NCBI GenBank assembly: GCA_030386875.1
Contig: CM059559.1
Coordinates: 61,394,392 to 61,458,391 of the forward strand
Direction of reading: 5' to 3'
Length of the DNA: 64,000 bases
From: Morinoia aosen
Lineage: Eukaryota; Arthropoda; Malacostraca; Amphipoda; Talitridae
Shown one piece after another: positions 34,165-45,166 of this stretch. A program made the position numbers and the translations under genes. The notes beneath the pieces are model-generated. The model made no database searches, was not told where the DNA came from, and saw nothing but the letters and a program-made list of their open reading frames with translations. Each line of letters opens with the position of its first letter. Positions within the stretch are counted from its first letter, which is position 1.

Positions 34165-34260
34165 AAAAACTGTTCCACTTCTACTAAAGGAAGGCCTAAT
34201 TAACCTTCAGCTGAGGACCTGACATCTTCCTCCTGGGAGTACAAATTTGCATTGATGCTA
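34165..34260 (-). mobile_element. SINE S1 head fragment
   Basis: The order AAGGCCTAATTAACC, TCAGCTGAGGACCTGACAT, CTCCTGGGAGTACAAATT matches the S1 head. The body is missing on the left. Confidence 0.65.
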
Positions 34261-34723
34261 TGAATGTATTGATGCATTGATGCTATGCATGCTCAGTAAT
34301 TGAGGTACATTTGTCTGAATGTAAGACCAATTTTTTGAGTAAAAGTCCTGAAGATATTCAACTTTCAGAGAAGCTAAAGTTACTCATCCTTCACTCAGCC
34401 CATTAGTAGTAAATTAAATAATTGCCAGAATGTCCCACATGCTGATTCACTTTTATACTGCATAACTTCACAAATAAAGTGGAAGCTTATTCTGCAAATA
34501 ACAAGAAATGAATCCAAAAAATCATAATTTGAAGGTATCTTATATGATGGGCAGCTTCACGTATCTCCAGCAAAAGTTCCAGCACAACTGAAGAAATATT
34601 TCTAGCATTTGCTGATTTGCAGAGCAGTTTGCAGAGTAGACTGAGTTAATAAGGCCAAAAGACTTGTAAAAATTAAAAGACAAATGAGGCCAAGAAATAA
34701 ATTATAAATTTCTTACACATAAC

Positions 34724-35270
34724 GGTGAATGTGTAGCGTTGGTCAGTAATCAATTTTCCACTTTTTAGTGCCTAGAAATAGGTATTTAGATCTAAATGAA
34801 CAATTTCTCATCTATGCACTTTCCATCGGAAATGAGTATTTAACGAGTTATGGCGGTTGGTTTAGTTTTGTCTTTGATGACGAATGCACTAGAATAAACA
34901 GCTACTCATCGATTTTTTAATTTTTGTTGAATGAATCATGGTAATTACATTAAAATAAACAACTTTTCTTCATTACACTTTTTTCGTCAAATGAGTCTCT
35001 AACGAGGACTAGCATTTAGTTAGGTTTTGTCTTAGATGACGATCGGGCTGGAAGCGAGACTTCATTGCAGCATTGCCATATCACGGGATCAAGGAAATTC
35101 TTTACGCTTCAAACACTGGAGTTGCGGTAACTAATTTACCGCTATAACTTTTAAAATATTCATTTCCGAAGGAAGTGCATAGAAAAAAACTTGTTTATTT
35201 TGATCTAATTAACTAGGATTAGATATCGGAAAGTGGAAAATCGATTACTGACCAACGCTACACATTTACC
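34724..35270. mobile_element. T8 long-TIR element, copy 1 (547 bp)
   Basis: The ends are GGTGAATGTGTAGCGTTGGT and, at 35251-35270, its complement (GGTAAATGTGTAGCGTTGGT), continuing with CAGTAATCxATTTTCCACTTT. Flanking 8-mers are CACATAAC (34716-34723) and CATACAAC (35271-35278), six of eight. Subterminal blocks such as GCACTTTCCATCGGAAATGA occur in both arms. There is no coding region. An 8-bp duplication points to hAT or P-like transposases, but the ends do not let me choose. Confidence 0.85.
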
Positions 35271-35708
35271 CATACAACACCTACCCAATTAAGTTAGCAT
35301 TATTCAAATGATACATATTGCTTGTCAAGTTACACATTTTTAAGGCATTTTCTAATTGACTCACTGACATATTTCTATTTAGAAAATCAAAACAGGACAT
35401 AGAAATGAGAAACCCACTTAAATCCTTTTTTTCAAGGTGAGCATTTTTATTATTAACTAGTGTGCATGGCCCACCAAAAATAACAGAATTCAATACCTTT
35501 GTTGAACACAGTTTCCAGATATGAATGACTGACAAATATATCTATCCTAGCAGTACCCGAGATAAAAAATATTTTCGTACTTGTGCACTGGTGAAACTCG
35601 TATCACAGATAAGGTCATTATAACTATCCTTATTAGCGTGACAGAGAAATGGAAGAAACAAACTCCAAACAAGTAAACCAATGGTATTATCAGATAGTAG
35701 TGATGTAC

Positions 35709-35830
35709 CGATACCATTTTTTTGGCCGATACCGATACCGATACCCATTTTTTGGCCGATACCGATACCGATACTCCGATACTTGAAAATACCGATACTT
35801 TGACCGATACTACTACCGATACCGATATTT
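35709..35830. repeat. (ACCGAT)n array, left
   Basis: Irregular ACCGAT/ACCGATACC hexamers with two TTTTTTGGCCGATACCG-like interruptions. It is subterminal in the hAT-type element. Confidence 0.9.
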
Positions 35831-36790
35831 TTACAATCATCTAACCTAATAATACCCGTTGCATGTTATTTTATGTATTAATTCGGTAACCGCTTTTAAG
35901 AAACATAGGATGTCTGAGTTTGCGGTATCACGGAGACCGAATTCCTCAGTGTAACATTGAAAGATCGTCTGTACATGCAATGATATGTTTGAAATTTTAT
36001 CAGGATAGGTTAGTAGTATTGGATAGGTTGTTGTGGTCGCCGTAATTTGCGCATTTTCCTAACCATGTCGCTTTTGTGCAGATTTCAGGCCATATTGAAT
36101 AATTAAAAGACATCAAATTAAATATAGTAATTTGGTGAATAGCTGTGCCCGAAGTAATCATTTTTGAGTAATGGTGATTTGTCACCGGAGGGGAACTCCG
36201 AGTCAAGAGAGCTTTGCGTGTTCTTGTGCATATGTGTTCGGTATAAACATTTTAAGCCTACCCGACTTTCCGTTCTACGTATTGGCAACAGTGGACAACG
36301 CATTAGTGGTGTAGGGCCTACAAGAACCGCAGTTGCTACCATGTAATGACGATCGCTAGGCCTTCGCGTCGTGAACGTGCTTTGTGGCGGTGCGAGTCAC
36401 GACATAGAATTAGGATAGCATAAGTTAGATAATGTTGACGGAATATTTCCATGGGTCCATCTAGCTTAACGATGACATTGCCTCGGCATTTCCATGGGTC
36501 ATGCTGCTACCTAATAATACCCTTGCCCTTGGTTTATTTGTTCGGTGTCTGTTTCTTCCATTTCTCTGTCACTCACGCTCATAAGGATAGTTATAATGGC
36601 CGTATCTGTGATACGAGTTTCAACGGTGCGAAAAATATCTTTCATCACGGGTACTGTTAGGATGGATATACTGTATTTGTTTGTCATCTACATCTTGAAA
36701 ATTCGTTCATGAAAAGTATTGAATCCCATTTGTGGCGGGCCGTGCACACTTGTATTAAAATAAAACCATTATAACTCCTACATGGGAGTT

Positions 36791-37142
36791 ATAATAAAAT
36801 TATTTCCTTATATATCTAATAATACGAAAATATTAACAAAAAAGTTTCCGATTGTGAAAAATAAAATGTTCTTGCTATGTTAACTATATTGTTGAGAAAA
36901 ACAACAAAATGAAATCCATTCAATATATATGTGTTTCTAATCGTATTGCAACGTAATGTAGACTAGCTATATATAATAGCAACTGGCTCCAAAAGTGGAC
37001 CAAAACAATAGTTTCTCCAAAAAAGGATTGTCATTTTCGTGTTATTCACACCAAATACGAGTACATACTTTGGCGAAAGAAAATATTGAAATTCGGTAAG
37101 CCCCAAAACCGAAAATATCCGCAAACACGCAAGCATCTATAA
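36791..37142. other. Interior of hAT-type element, no gene
   Basis: AT-rich interior DNA with no recognisable feature. Confidence 0.45.
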
Positions 37143-37199
37143 GATGAAGAATTTAAAAACGACAATTTCAAGGAACTTGATCATATTTATTAGGAATAC

Positions 37200-37225
37200 G
37201 TTTCGGAGTCCAGATCCATCATCAG
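37200..37225 (-). ncRNA. Hammerhead-like core, left arm
   Basis: On minus it reads CTGATGA, a GGA/TCC stem with intervening loop, then GAAAC. It is the mirror of the plus-strand motif at 38192. See that entry for limits. Confidence 0.3.
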
Positions 37226-38191
37226 TTTGTAAATTTACAAATCGTTATGTCTGCAATAAAAGATAAAGCAAAATGTTGGATACAGTCATTAAAGGAAATC
37301 AAGAAAATAAAAATAAAATTAAAACATGTCCCAGAAAAACTAAAATCGACAAGATTACAATTTAGTTACAATTTGTTATGGGTAGGAACTATCAGAATTG
37401 TTGAGGGCCGGTTTTCGTTTAAAAATATGTAGCGACTCTAAAATTCTGAGGTCACATGCAATTGAAGCCGAATCTAAGATTTAGTTGCATTTTACTGCGC
37501 GATTACGTACTGCGGAGTGTGAGGAGTAAGCTAATTAGTTCCCCGCGCGGAAGCTCCGACCCCAATGTTCGACCATTCTGTTATAAAAATTTCGTGACGT
37601 CATGCCGACGTACGATGATGTGCACTGCACACAACTGTATAACTGTTAAAAATAAATCAGAGATCGAGGTTCGCATCTCCATCGGAAGCGTATCCTTGAA
37701 CCGGAAAAATGAAGCAACCATAAAATTATAAAATTCCGGTACAAGGATACGCTTTTGATGGAGAAAGAGCCTTTCTGATTTATTCTTACACTTGTGTGCA
37801 GTGCACATCATCGTACGTTGGCATTACGGCACAAAATTTTTATATCAGAATGGCCGAACTTCCGCACGGGGAATGAATTCGCACAATTCGTACATAATCA
37901 CGCAGTAAAATGCAACGAACCGATATCCTCTGCGGACTTCAAAATCTTAGATTCGGCTTCAACTACATGTGACCTCAGAATTTCAGAGTCGCTGCATATT
38001 TTTAAACGAAAACTGGCCCTCAACAATTCTGACAGTTCCTACCCATCGTAAATTGGAAGTAGATCATGTCGATTTTACTTTCTCTGGGACATGTTTTGAT
38101 TTTTTTTTGTTTTCGTGATTTTCTTTAATGACTGTATCCAACATTTTATTTTTTCTTTTATTGTAGTCGTAATGAATTTTAATTTTACGAA

Positions 38192-38217
38192 CTGATGATG
38201 GAGCTGGACTCCGAAAC
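38192..38217 (+). ncRNA. Hammerhead-like core, right arm
   Basis: CTGATGA at 38192-38198 and GAAAC at 38213-38217 flank a GGAG/CTCC stem with a 5-base loop. This is the arrangement of the two conserved boxes of a hammerhead ribozyme, and Penelope-like elements are known to carry minimal hammerheads. However, one unpaired T lies beside the stem, and convincing stems I and III were not found by eye, so this is a candidate only. Confidence 0.32.
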
Positions 38218-38355
38218 GTATTCTTAGTAAATATGATTAAGTTCATTGGAATTTTCCTCGTTTTTAAATTCATCAAGTCGCGATGAAAGCAATCAACAGA
38301 CCCGTTCAGATGTATTGAACTATAAGACTGTTCGTGAATTGTTCAAACATCTTAA

Positions 38356-39179
38356 CCCGCGCACGGTCGCGCATCCCTCAGAAAAGTAGTCAATTTACCC
38401 GCGTTACTCTGCCGTTCCCTGTTCACTTACCGTAATAGGCAGAGATGTAAAAATATGAAGTAATGAGTAAAAAATGTTGCTTTACACTTTGATGTTGTCA
38501 GATTTTTGATAACTTGAACCGTTTCTTTGTAATATGGAGTCAAACTCCGTAGATTTTTGCACAACATTGCTTCAAAGAGATCAATGGCCATTTTTGTGTT
38601 TTGGGAACAATGTAATGTTTTTCACTGCTATTTTATGCAGAAAATCCTTCCAAACCTACTGATGTTTTTATTTTTCCTCTACAACAATTAGAAAAAAAGT
38701 TATGACCATTTATGTCTACTAGGTGTTATCCATTCTTCGTTTTAGTTCCTACATAAATGCATGTTTGCATGTCTGGTTATATTACTGTAAGTATAGTGTT
38801 TCGAAACTTGTAATTTTCACACAATATGAATAAAATACTGTTCTACACGCTACTGACTTCAGATTTGTCTTATTTGTCATTTTTACGAAATAAGGCGAAA
38901 TAAGGCCCTGAGTAGTTTCGCTGGTAACTGAGGCTGCCACTGACTGTTCGCACGCACACCCTTTCACGGTCGCCTCATTTACCACACTGACTGTGCTTAC
39001 CCCTCCCAACTTCCAAGTGGTTGGAGCTCTGCCTTAACCCCCACAATGTGGGGGTTTCTGGCTCCAGCTGTGTAGCACTCGCTGAGACGATCATTTTGGT
39101 GTATAACAACTTGGGGTTATGCCTTACGTCTGGCAACCAGTGAGCCTGGTAAATGAGGCGACCAGTTACAGTGCGCGGG
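38356..39179. mobile_element. TTAA-target (piggyBac-like) element, 824 bp
   Basis: TTAA lies at 38352-38355 and 39180-39183. The inverted ends CCCGCGCACGGTCGC and (complement) CCCGCGCACTGTAAC have the piggyBac-like C-run start. A second block near the right end, GTCGCCTCATTTACCA (38969-38984), mirrors TGGTAAATGAGGCGAC (39147-39162). There is no transposase. Confidence 0.85.
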
Positions 39180-39183
39180 TTAA

Positions 39184-39614
39184 CATAGAAGAAAAATGCA
39201 AGATTCGTAATGAACGGTGATATGCATGCTAAGTTAAAATAAATTATTAGCTTCGTAATATTTGGCGGTTTACACGCTAAATTAAAATAGAATTTTAGGC
39301 AATTTCTATATTAAATTCACAAAAACTTTCAAATGCACCTTCAACTTTATTAAATTGGTTTGGTTTTTGTTAGCCTGTCACATACTTTATGATATGGACA
39401 TTAGGTCAAACTATAACGGTTTAGTCGTAAAAGTATAAAAATTTTATGTAGCTACAGGGTTTAACTATTCATTTTACATAGCTTTCAGTTATGACCGTGA
39501 CTCATCGGGAATTCAAAGTAGTGAATTCAGTTAGCGGGCCTGATTGAACGCTATAATTCAACAGTTAGCTATCTAATTTACTAGGTATGAATAGGCTCTT
39601 TATTTGATTACAAG
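39184..39614. other. No gene recognised
   Basis: AT-rich interior of the hAT-type element, with a short internal repetition near 39205-39295 (GCTAAGTTAAAATAAATTA, GCTAAATTAAAATAGAATT). Confidence 0.45.
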
Positions 39615-40190
39615 TACGCACAGCCCGTCAAAAATTACGGGACTCACTAACTTTCTTGAACAAATTTTCCAAATGTGATGCCCAACGAATGTATTCATCC
39701 TAACAGCGCTCGTGATGAAAAATATTCTTGTTCTTACGCACTGGTGAAACTCGTATCACAGATACGGTCACTATAACTCTCCTCGTTAGCGTGACAAAGA
39801 AAATGGAAGAAGCGGACTCCAAATAAACCAAGGGTAATATTAGATAGTGGCAGGACCCGCGGAGATTCCATGGACAATGTCATCGTTAAGCTAGGCGGAC
39901 CCTAGAAAAAATTCTGACAGTATTACCTAACCTGTGCTAACCTAGCCTATCCTAATCTAAGCTAACCTATCCTATCCTAACAAAACCTATCCTGATAAAA
40001 TGTCAAATATTTAAATGCATGGAAACGCCATCTTTTAATGTTACACTGAGGAATTCGGTATCCATGATACCGCAAACTCACACAACGCGGACACCAAATA
40101 TATAAATAAACACACAAGAGGTATTATTAGGTTAAATACTTTTACTTTCATGATTTATGACCTTCATTTGAATGATAAAATACATATTTT
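39615..40190 (+). repeat. Right long arm of the ACCGAT hAT-type element
   Basis: This arm is the inverted partner of about 35830-36790 and the direct homologue of the flanking pieces 35458-35697 and 40301-40560. It includes a run of degenerate CCTAA/CCTATC units at 39925-39985. Confidence 0.78.
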
Positions 40191-40199
40191 TGGAAAGTA

Positions 40200-40285
40200 T
40201 CGGTAAAGTATCGGCCGGATTTTGCCGATACCGATACCACTAAAAATGGCCGATACTGCCGATACCGATACCGATACATCGGTAC
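40200..40285. repeat. (ACCGAT)n array, right
   Basis: Hexamer array in inverse orientation to the one at 35709, just inside the right terminal repeat. Confidence 0.88.
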
Positions 40286-40716
40286 ATCACTATCAGATAG
40301 TTTCAGGACATGTAGAAATTCCACAGACAATGTCATCGTTAAGCTAGAAGAAATCATGAAAAAATTACCTAACCCATGCTAACCAAACATATCCTAACTG
40401 AACTTATCTTTATAAAATGTTTTAATCATATCAATGCATGTAAAGGTCATCTTTTAATATTACACTGAGGCATTTGGTATCCATCGTACCGCAAACTCAG
40501 ATGAAAGCGTAACGGATACCGATACGAAGTAGACACCATATAAATTTATAAATAAATACACAACGGCTATTATAAGTTGAGTGGGTTTAATAATTAACCC
40601 AATTTGTTGTAAAAAATATTCTTATAAATGTAATATTAAAGCCAGCCAGTTACAGTGATAAATTTTATACTTCAAAATTGTGCCTAAAATATCACCTTAT
40701 AAAAAACAGTAAATCA

Positions 40717-41862
40717 AGTAAATGTGAAGGAGAGGACAGTAATCGATTTTTCAATTTTTGCTGCTTACATATAATTAATTAGATCAGAATAAACAATTTT
40801 TCTTCTATGCACTTTCCATCGTAAATGAGCATTTAGCAAGTTATAGCAGTATGTTAATTTTTGTCTTTGATGACTGGAATGCGCTTGCATAAACAGCTAC
40901 TAATCAATTTTTGAATTTTTGTTGCTTGAATCACGGTAATTACATCTAAATAAACTACTTTTTTACTATCCACTTTCTGGGGCAAATGGGTACTCAACGA
41001 GTTATAGCGGTATGTTAATTTGGTCAATGTTAAGGAGATGCGACTAATCGATTTTTGAAATTTTGTTGCCTGCATCATGGTAATTATATTGAAATGAAGA
41101 ACTTTTCTTCCATGCACTTTTTGGGGGCAAATGAGTATTCAACTAGTTATAGCAGTAGGTTTAGTTTGGGTACTTTGTAATTTATTATTTGCCGGCCCTG
41201 CAGAGCCTGAACCCACTTCTAGGATCTTTTAGTTCATAACACAAAAAAAATTATACACAATAGAAATTATACACAATAGAAATTATACACATTGGAAATT
41301 ATCACCAAAAAATAATGAATTATAGCGGTGTTCATTTTTGTCTTAGATGGCAGAAATGCGCGGCCATTCAAGAGCGTCAGAAGGAAGAGTCCATTGCAGT
41401 GTTGCCATACGACGCACTCAATGAATTACTTGTCTCTTCAAATCCTAAATTTGCAGTCAGTAATTCATCGCTATAACTTGTTAAATAAATACTATACATA
41501 TTTGACTCAGAAAGAGCATAGGTGAAAAGTTATTTATTTTGATATAATTACCATGATACAGGCAACAAAATTTTAAAAATCGATTAGTTGCATCTCCTTA
41601 ACATTTCCCGTTAATTTTCGTCTTTGATGGCTGGAATGCGCTCGTTCATTCAAGCGCGTAGGAAGGGAGAGTCCCCTCTTCCTAACAATTTTTTCTGCTT
41701 CAAACACTAAAGTTGAGACAATTAATTTACCGCTACAACTTTTTAAATACTCATTTCAGACGGAAAGTGCATAGAATAAAAATTGTCTATTTAGATCTAA
41801 TTAACGACGCTTAGGCACCGAAAAGTGGAAAAACTATTACTGTCCTCTCCTTCACATTTATC
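40717..41862. mobile_element. T8 long-TIR element, copy 2 (1146 bp)
   Basis: The ends are AGTAAATGTGAAGGAGAGGA and the complement GATAAATGTGAAGGAGAGGA at the right. Flanking 8-mers GTAAATCA and AAAAATCA match at six of eight. The interior repeats the block of a GCACTTTCC-type motif, AAATGAGTATT, then GTTATAGCGGTA and TTGTCTTTGATGACTGGAAT several times, so it looks like an expanded or rearranged version of copy 1. There is no coding region. Confidence 0.82.
41251..41298. repeat. 16-bp tandem repeat, three copies
   Basis: The unit TTATACACAATAGAAA is present twice exactly and once with two or three changes. It lies inside T8 copy 2. Confidence 0.9.
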
Positions 41863-42024
41863 AAAAATCATGCTGGCATTTGCATGCTCATGAAATAGGT
41901 GAACTGATTTGGAAGGTCAGAATCACCAACAAGCTGTTTCAAGTCCTTCATAATTTGACCTGAAATATAAAGCCTCTAGTGTCTAACTTCTATAAAACTA
42001 AAAAGTAGACTGCAGCACTGATAC

Positions 42025-42990
42025 CTGAAAGTGTAGATAATCCCGTCCATCATCAGTGCCAGTGATCTCAAAACTCGGATGACCAGCCTGGAGAGGACTG
42101 TGCTGGTGAGAGAATGAGGTGTGCTGAGGTGGCAAAACAGATTTGCCAGGAAAGCTGGTGGAGCGTCGAAATTTCATGTTTGCAGCCATTGCTGCTTGTG
42201 AAACTTTGCCCACCCCTCCCATGTTAGGCTGAGCATTTGAGGCAGCTCTGATGTTGCTTGACACATTGCTGCCTCGTCCACGAGGCCAGGCCATAGCACC
42301 TATTGACGCACTGTGGCCTCCAGCAACTCCAACCTGGCTTCCTGTTGGCCCAGTCATGCCAGCTTGAGCCCCAGGAGACCAGGCACTTGCTTGACCCAAG
42401 CCAGAAGACCATGAGCTGCTTACTTTGCTGCCTAAAAATCCCTGTGCAGCGCCATGGCCAGAAGATGGCCCTACCATTGAGTTGTGGCCAGGAAGAACAC
42501 CTCTCTGTGTAGTTTGGTGCTGCTGGATGCTGCGCTGACTGTTGAGCCGACCTAGACTTGGCCCACTAAACAGTTGAGGCACAACTGAACTGCCTTGACC
42601 AAAACCAACAGAGCCATTGATTGCTGGCATAGAAGCTAGCAGCTGACTGGGGTCATCTTGAGACCAGAGCGAGGCAACAGAGGGAGCCAGGCTCAATTCA
42701 CTGACAGACCCAACAATTGCCTGGGTGTCCACTCCAGCATCTGCAGTTCGCACAATTGAGCCACTGCCATCTCCATTGATTCCAGTAACACTAGCGGATG
42801 AAGAGACTTCCTCTACTTGTGCTAGCTTAGGAGCAATTGGAGCAAAACTCTCTTCACCAGTACTTGCTCTATTGCTCGTGTCTGGGCTCACGACAGGTGT
42901 AGAAGTGGCCGTGCTTTTAGGAGTATTGCTGGTGTCCAGCACAGAACCACTGCCTCCACAGCCACTGCTGCCAACGCACTCTTCCTGCAT
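42025..42990 (-). CDS. Host gene coding exon, Ser/Gly-rich; possibly Orb2/CPEB-like
   Basis: A 322-codon open exon on minus, phase 0 at its end. It starts at ATG 42990 in the context GATAAAATGC, with an in-frame TAA upstream at 43087-43089, so this ATG is a credible start. It ends TACACTTTCAG followed by GTATCA, a good splice donor; readthrough would add only eight codons before a stop. The protein is low in complexity and rich in Ser, Gly, Gln and Pro, with QDDPSQLLASMPAINGSVGF, SGPSLGRLNSQRSIQQHQ, MKFRRSTSFPGKS and FEITGTDDGRDYLHFQ. The order of a short Trp segment, an LGRLN-R patch, a K-F-R segment and a terminal -LHFQ recalls the N-terminal half of CPEB2-4/Orb2 translation regulators, but this is from memory and weak; the RNA-binding domains are not in the window. 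Base composition is clearly higher in GC than its surroundings. The rest of the gene must lie at lower coordinates or outside the window. Confidence 0.8.
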
Positions 42991-44044
42991 TTTATCAGCG
43001 ACGTACAGACAACAAACTTCAAATTCAACAGATATTGATCGAAAATATACACAAACGTTAATATAAATAAGAGAGACCTGATAATTTTAAGTCAACAATA
43101 AAAACAATGGGCAGTGCCAAATACACTGGCCCACCCACACTGGCACTTCAATTTTAATGACCGGTTCAAGTAACTCAAAATAGAATTTAGCTCTTTTTCT
43201 GAGCTTACACTTCTTGCCAAGGATAGAAAACTTATGTGAATTTTCCTGTCATCGTTTAAAAGAGGATTGTTTTCAATAGATCAGGACATCTTATGAGGAA
43301 CGCGAACCGAAACGGAGAGGCAAGGTTTGACGCAACCATACCTCACGCTGGCCAGCCGAACTCTGAGTACTGAGTGTTCCAATAATACTTGCAAAACGTA
43401 GGAAAAACATTCCTGAAAACTGAGTTCGAAATTTACATTGTTACGACAGGTGCAAAACTGTATGATTTAATTTTCGATACAATTATTAAAAAACAAAGGA
43501 CTATGACGGGTAAATTGAAAAAAATCCTTTCAAATCAACTGCTGTGTGGAAATGGATAACATACTGCAGCAATATTCAAAATAGCAAATTGAGAAATAAA
43601 CCCGAAAAACATAGTGGTAATTGGGTCAGAAAATTTATGATCTTGTACCCATACATAGCTAAAGAATATTTTTAAGGTTCTTGAATACGCACTATTTCCA
43701 TTAGTGTATCGACTGAACTTGTTTTATCGAGTAGACAGAAAAAGAATAAAATAGGAAATAGCAAATACTAACAAAGTTGACGCAAAATTTTAACAATTTA
43801 AGTTCCAAGATTTTTTACACAAAGACCCATATTTTTTACCAATAGATATTATATCGGTAATATATCTACAGTATGATTGTCTCGTGAAATGAAACTCACC
43901 CTCACGTTTATTCAATTTTAAACAATTTAAACAATTTAAACAATTTATTTACCACAGGTGATACAGAGGTAGAACTTTTCTTAAGTCTAGTACAATGGTC
44001 AAATTTGAGTATAGCTACCTGTGGGCCCGAACAAGTTCAGTGAC
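42991..44044. other. Upstream region of the host exon; no other gene
   Basis: This stretch probably contains the leader or promoter of the minus-strand gene, but no core promoter motif can be placed with confidence. An AG at about 43080 (minus: TTGACTTAAAATTATCAG) could be a splice acceptor for the exon. A short AATTTAAAC repeat lies at about 43915-43950. Confidence 0.4.
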
Positions 44045-45162
44045 TTCTAGGGAATCAAATATTATTAACCAGTCACTCTTACTAGGCACTTTCCCGAACT
44101 CCCTCAGAGTTGCTAGATTAACCCCTATCTTTAAAAGTGGTGAAAAAACCTGTGTAAACAATTATCGACCTATCTCCGTAATACCAATTATTAGCAAAGT
44201 ATTCGAAAAGATTGTGTATAAAAAAGTGAACTCTTATTTTGAACAAAAATCATTTCTTTACGATAAACAATACGGCTTTCGCTCGAAAAAATCAACAACC
44301 CAGGCTATATTAAATCATTTACAATTCCTCTATTCTAATATAGATGAAGGAAAGCCTGTATTCTCTGTATTTCTTGACTTTAGAAAAGCATTCGATTGTG
44401 TGGACCATAAAATACTACTCTCGAAACTACACTGTTATGGCATTCGGTGGATTGCGCATGATTGGTTCAGATCATACCTAACAAATCGGAAGCAATACGT
44501 TGTCATTGACGACGCAAAATCAGACCCACAGACAATTAGCCATGGAGTTCCACAAGGATCTATTCTTGGGCCTCTCCTGTTTCTGATTTTTATCAATGAT
44601 GTTGTAAAATCTACATCTTCTTCAAATTCATATTTTTTACCGATGACAGTACGCTTTCTGCGGTCCTTCGGAACCAAAATCCTGCTATGATTGTGGAGAG
44701 TGTAAATAATGAACTTCACAAGGTTTCATCGTGGCTCAAAGCTAATAAAATAAGCCTTAATATTGATAAAACAAATTATATTACATTCTCATACAAGAAA
44801 GATGTATCTCTCCCATACATTAAAATTGGCGAAGGTGAAATTGAAGAAACCAACTCATGTAAGTTTCTGGGCATCATAATAGATGAACATCTGACCTTCA
44901 AAGAGCACATCACTCATATTAGTTCTAAATTATCAAAATCCATCGGAATCCTAAATAAAGTTAAAAATTTTCTGCCTGAAACAGCTTTACAAATGCTCTA
45001 CCGAACGCTCATTTCTCCATACTTGCAATACGGAATAGAAGCATGGCACGGAACTGATAAAAATAAAACCAACAAAATTTTTACTCTGCAGAAAAGAGCT
45101 GTCAGAGTGGTAAAAAACCTAGAATATAATGCTCACACAAATGATTCTTTCAAAAATTTACA

Positions 45163-45166
45163 AATA
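45163..45166. repeat. AATA target-site duplication, left
   Basis: AATA lies here and at 54818-54821, flanking the LTR element. Confidence 0.85.

Larger units (their letters stand above)
37143..38274. mobile_element. Inverted pair of Penelope-like element 3' ends
   Basis: Two arms (37143-37708 on minus and 37735-38274 on plus) are near-perfect inverted copies meeting head to head at about 37710-37735. Each encodes the C-terminal part of a Penelope-like GIY-YIG endonuclease. The left arm on minus reads SSYVGMTSRNFYNRMVEHWG, and both arms give FKILDSAST or ILDSASIA, DLRISESLHIFKRK and NNSDSSYP, the usual C-terminal end of that domain. A 3' UTR follows, with CTGATGATGGA and CCGAAACGTA. Both coding pieces carry stops or frame breaks and lack the reverse transcriptase. 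Inverted partial tandem copies are common in this class. Confidence 0.8.
35698..40292. mobile_element. hAT-type element with (ACCGAT)n ends, 4595 bp
   Basis: The ends are TAGTGATGTACCGAT on both strands. The flanking 8-mer TCAGATAG is identical at 35690-35697 and 40293-40300. Each end continues with ACCGAT hexamer arrays and then several hundred bp that are inverted copies of each other (35830-36790 against 39615-40190). The middle holds an inverted pair of Penelope-like ends (37143-38274) and a TTAA element (38356-39179). No hAT transposase is seen, so it is non-autonomous. Confidence 0.87.
35458..40560 (+). mobile_element. Older copy of the ACCGAT element arm, split
   Basis: The pieces 35458-35697 and 40301-40560 are contiguous in the related copy at 39615-40130 (GCACTGGTGAAACTCGTATC, GACAATGTCATCGTTAAGC, CCGCAAACTCA in the same order). 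They are separated by the 4.6-kb element 35698-40292, which belongs to the same family. Confidence 0.75.

Noticed and set aside
31290-34260. Idea that the S1 body at 31290 and the S1 head at 34165 are one copy split by a 2.6-kb insertion
   Set aside because: No matching duplication or single inserted element joins the two points.
35458-40560. CRISPR-like reading of the (ACCGAT)n and 21-bp arrays
   Set aside because: The units are simple tandem repeats without unique spacers, in eukaryotic DNA inside transposons.
41998-42024. Reading the 42-kb exon through to the stop at 41998
   Set aside because: A consensus GT donor at 42024/42023 precedes it, and the extra residues (VSVLQSTF) look like intron; splicing is more likely.
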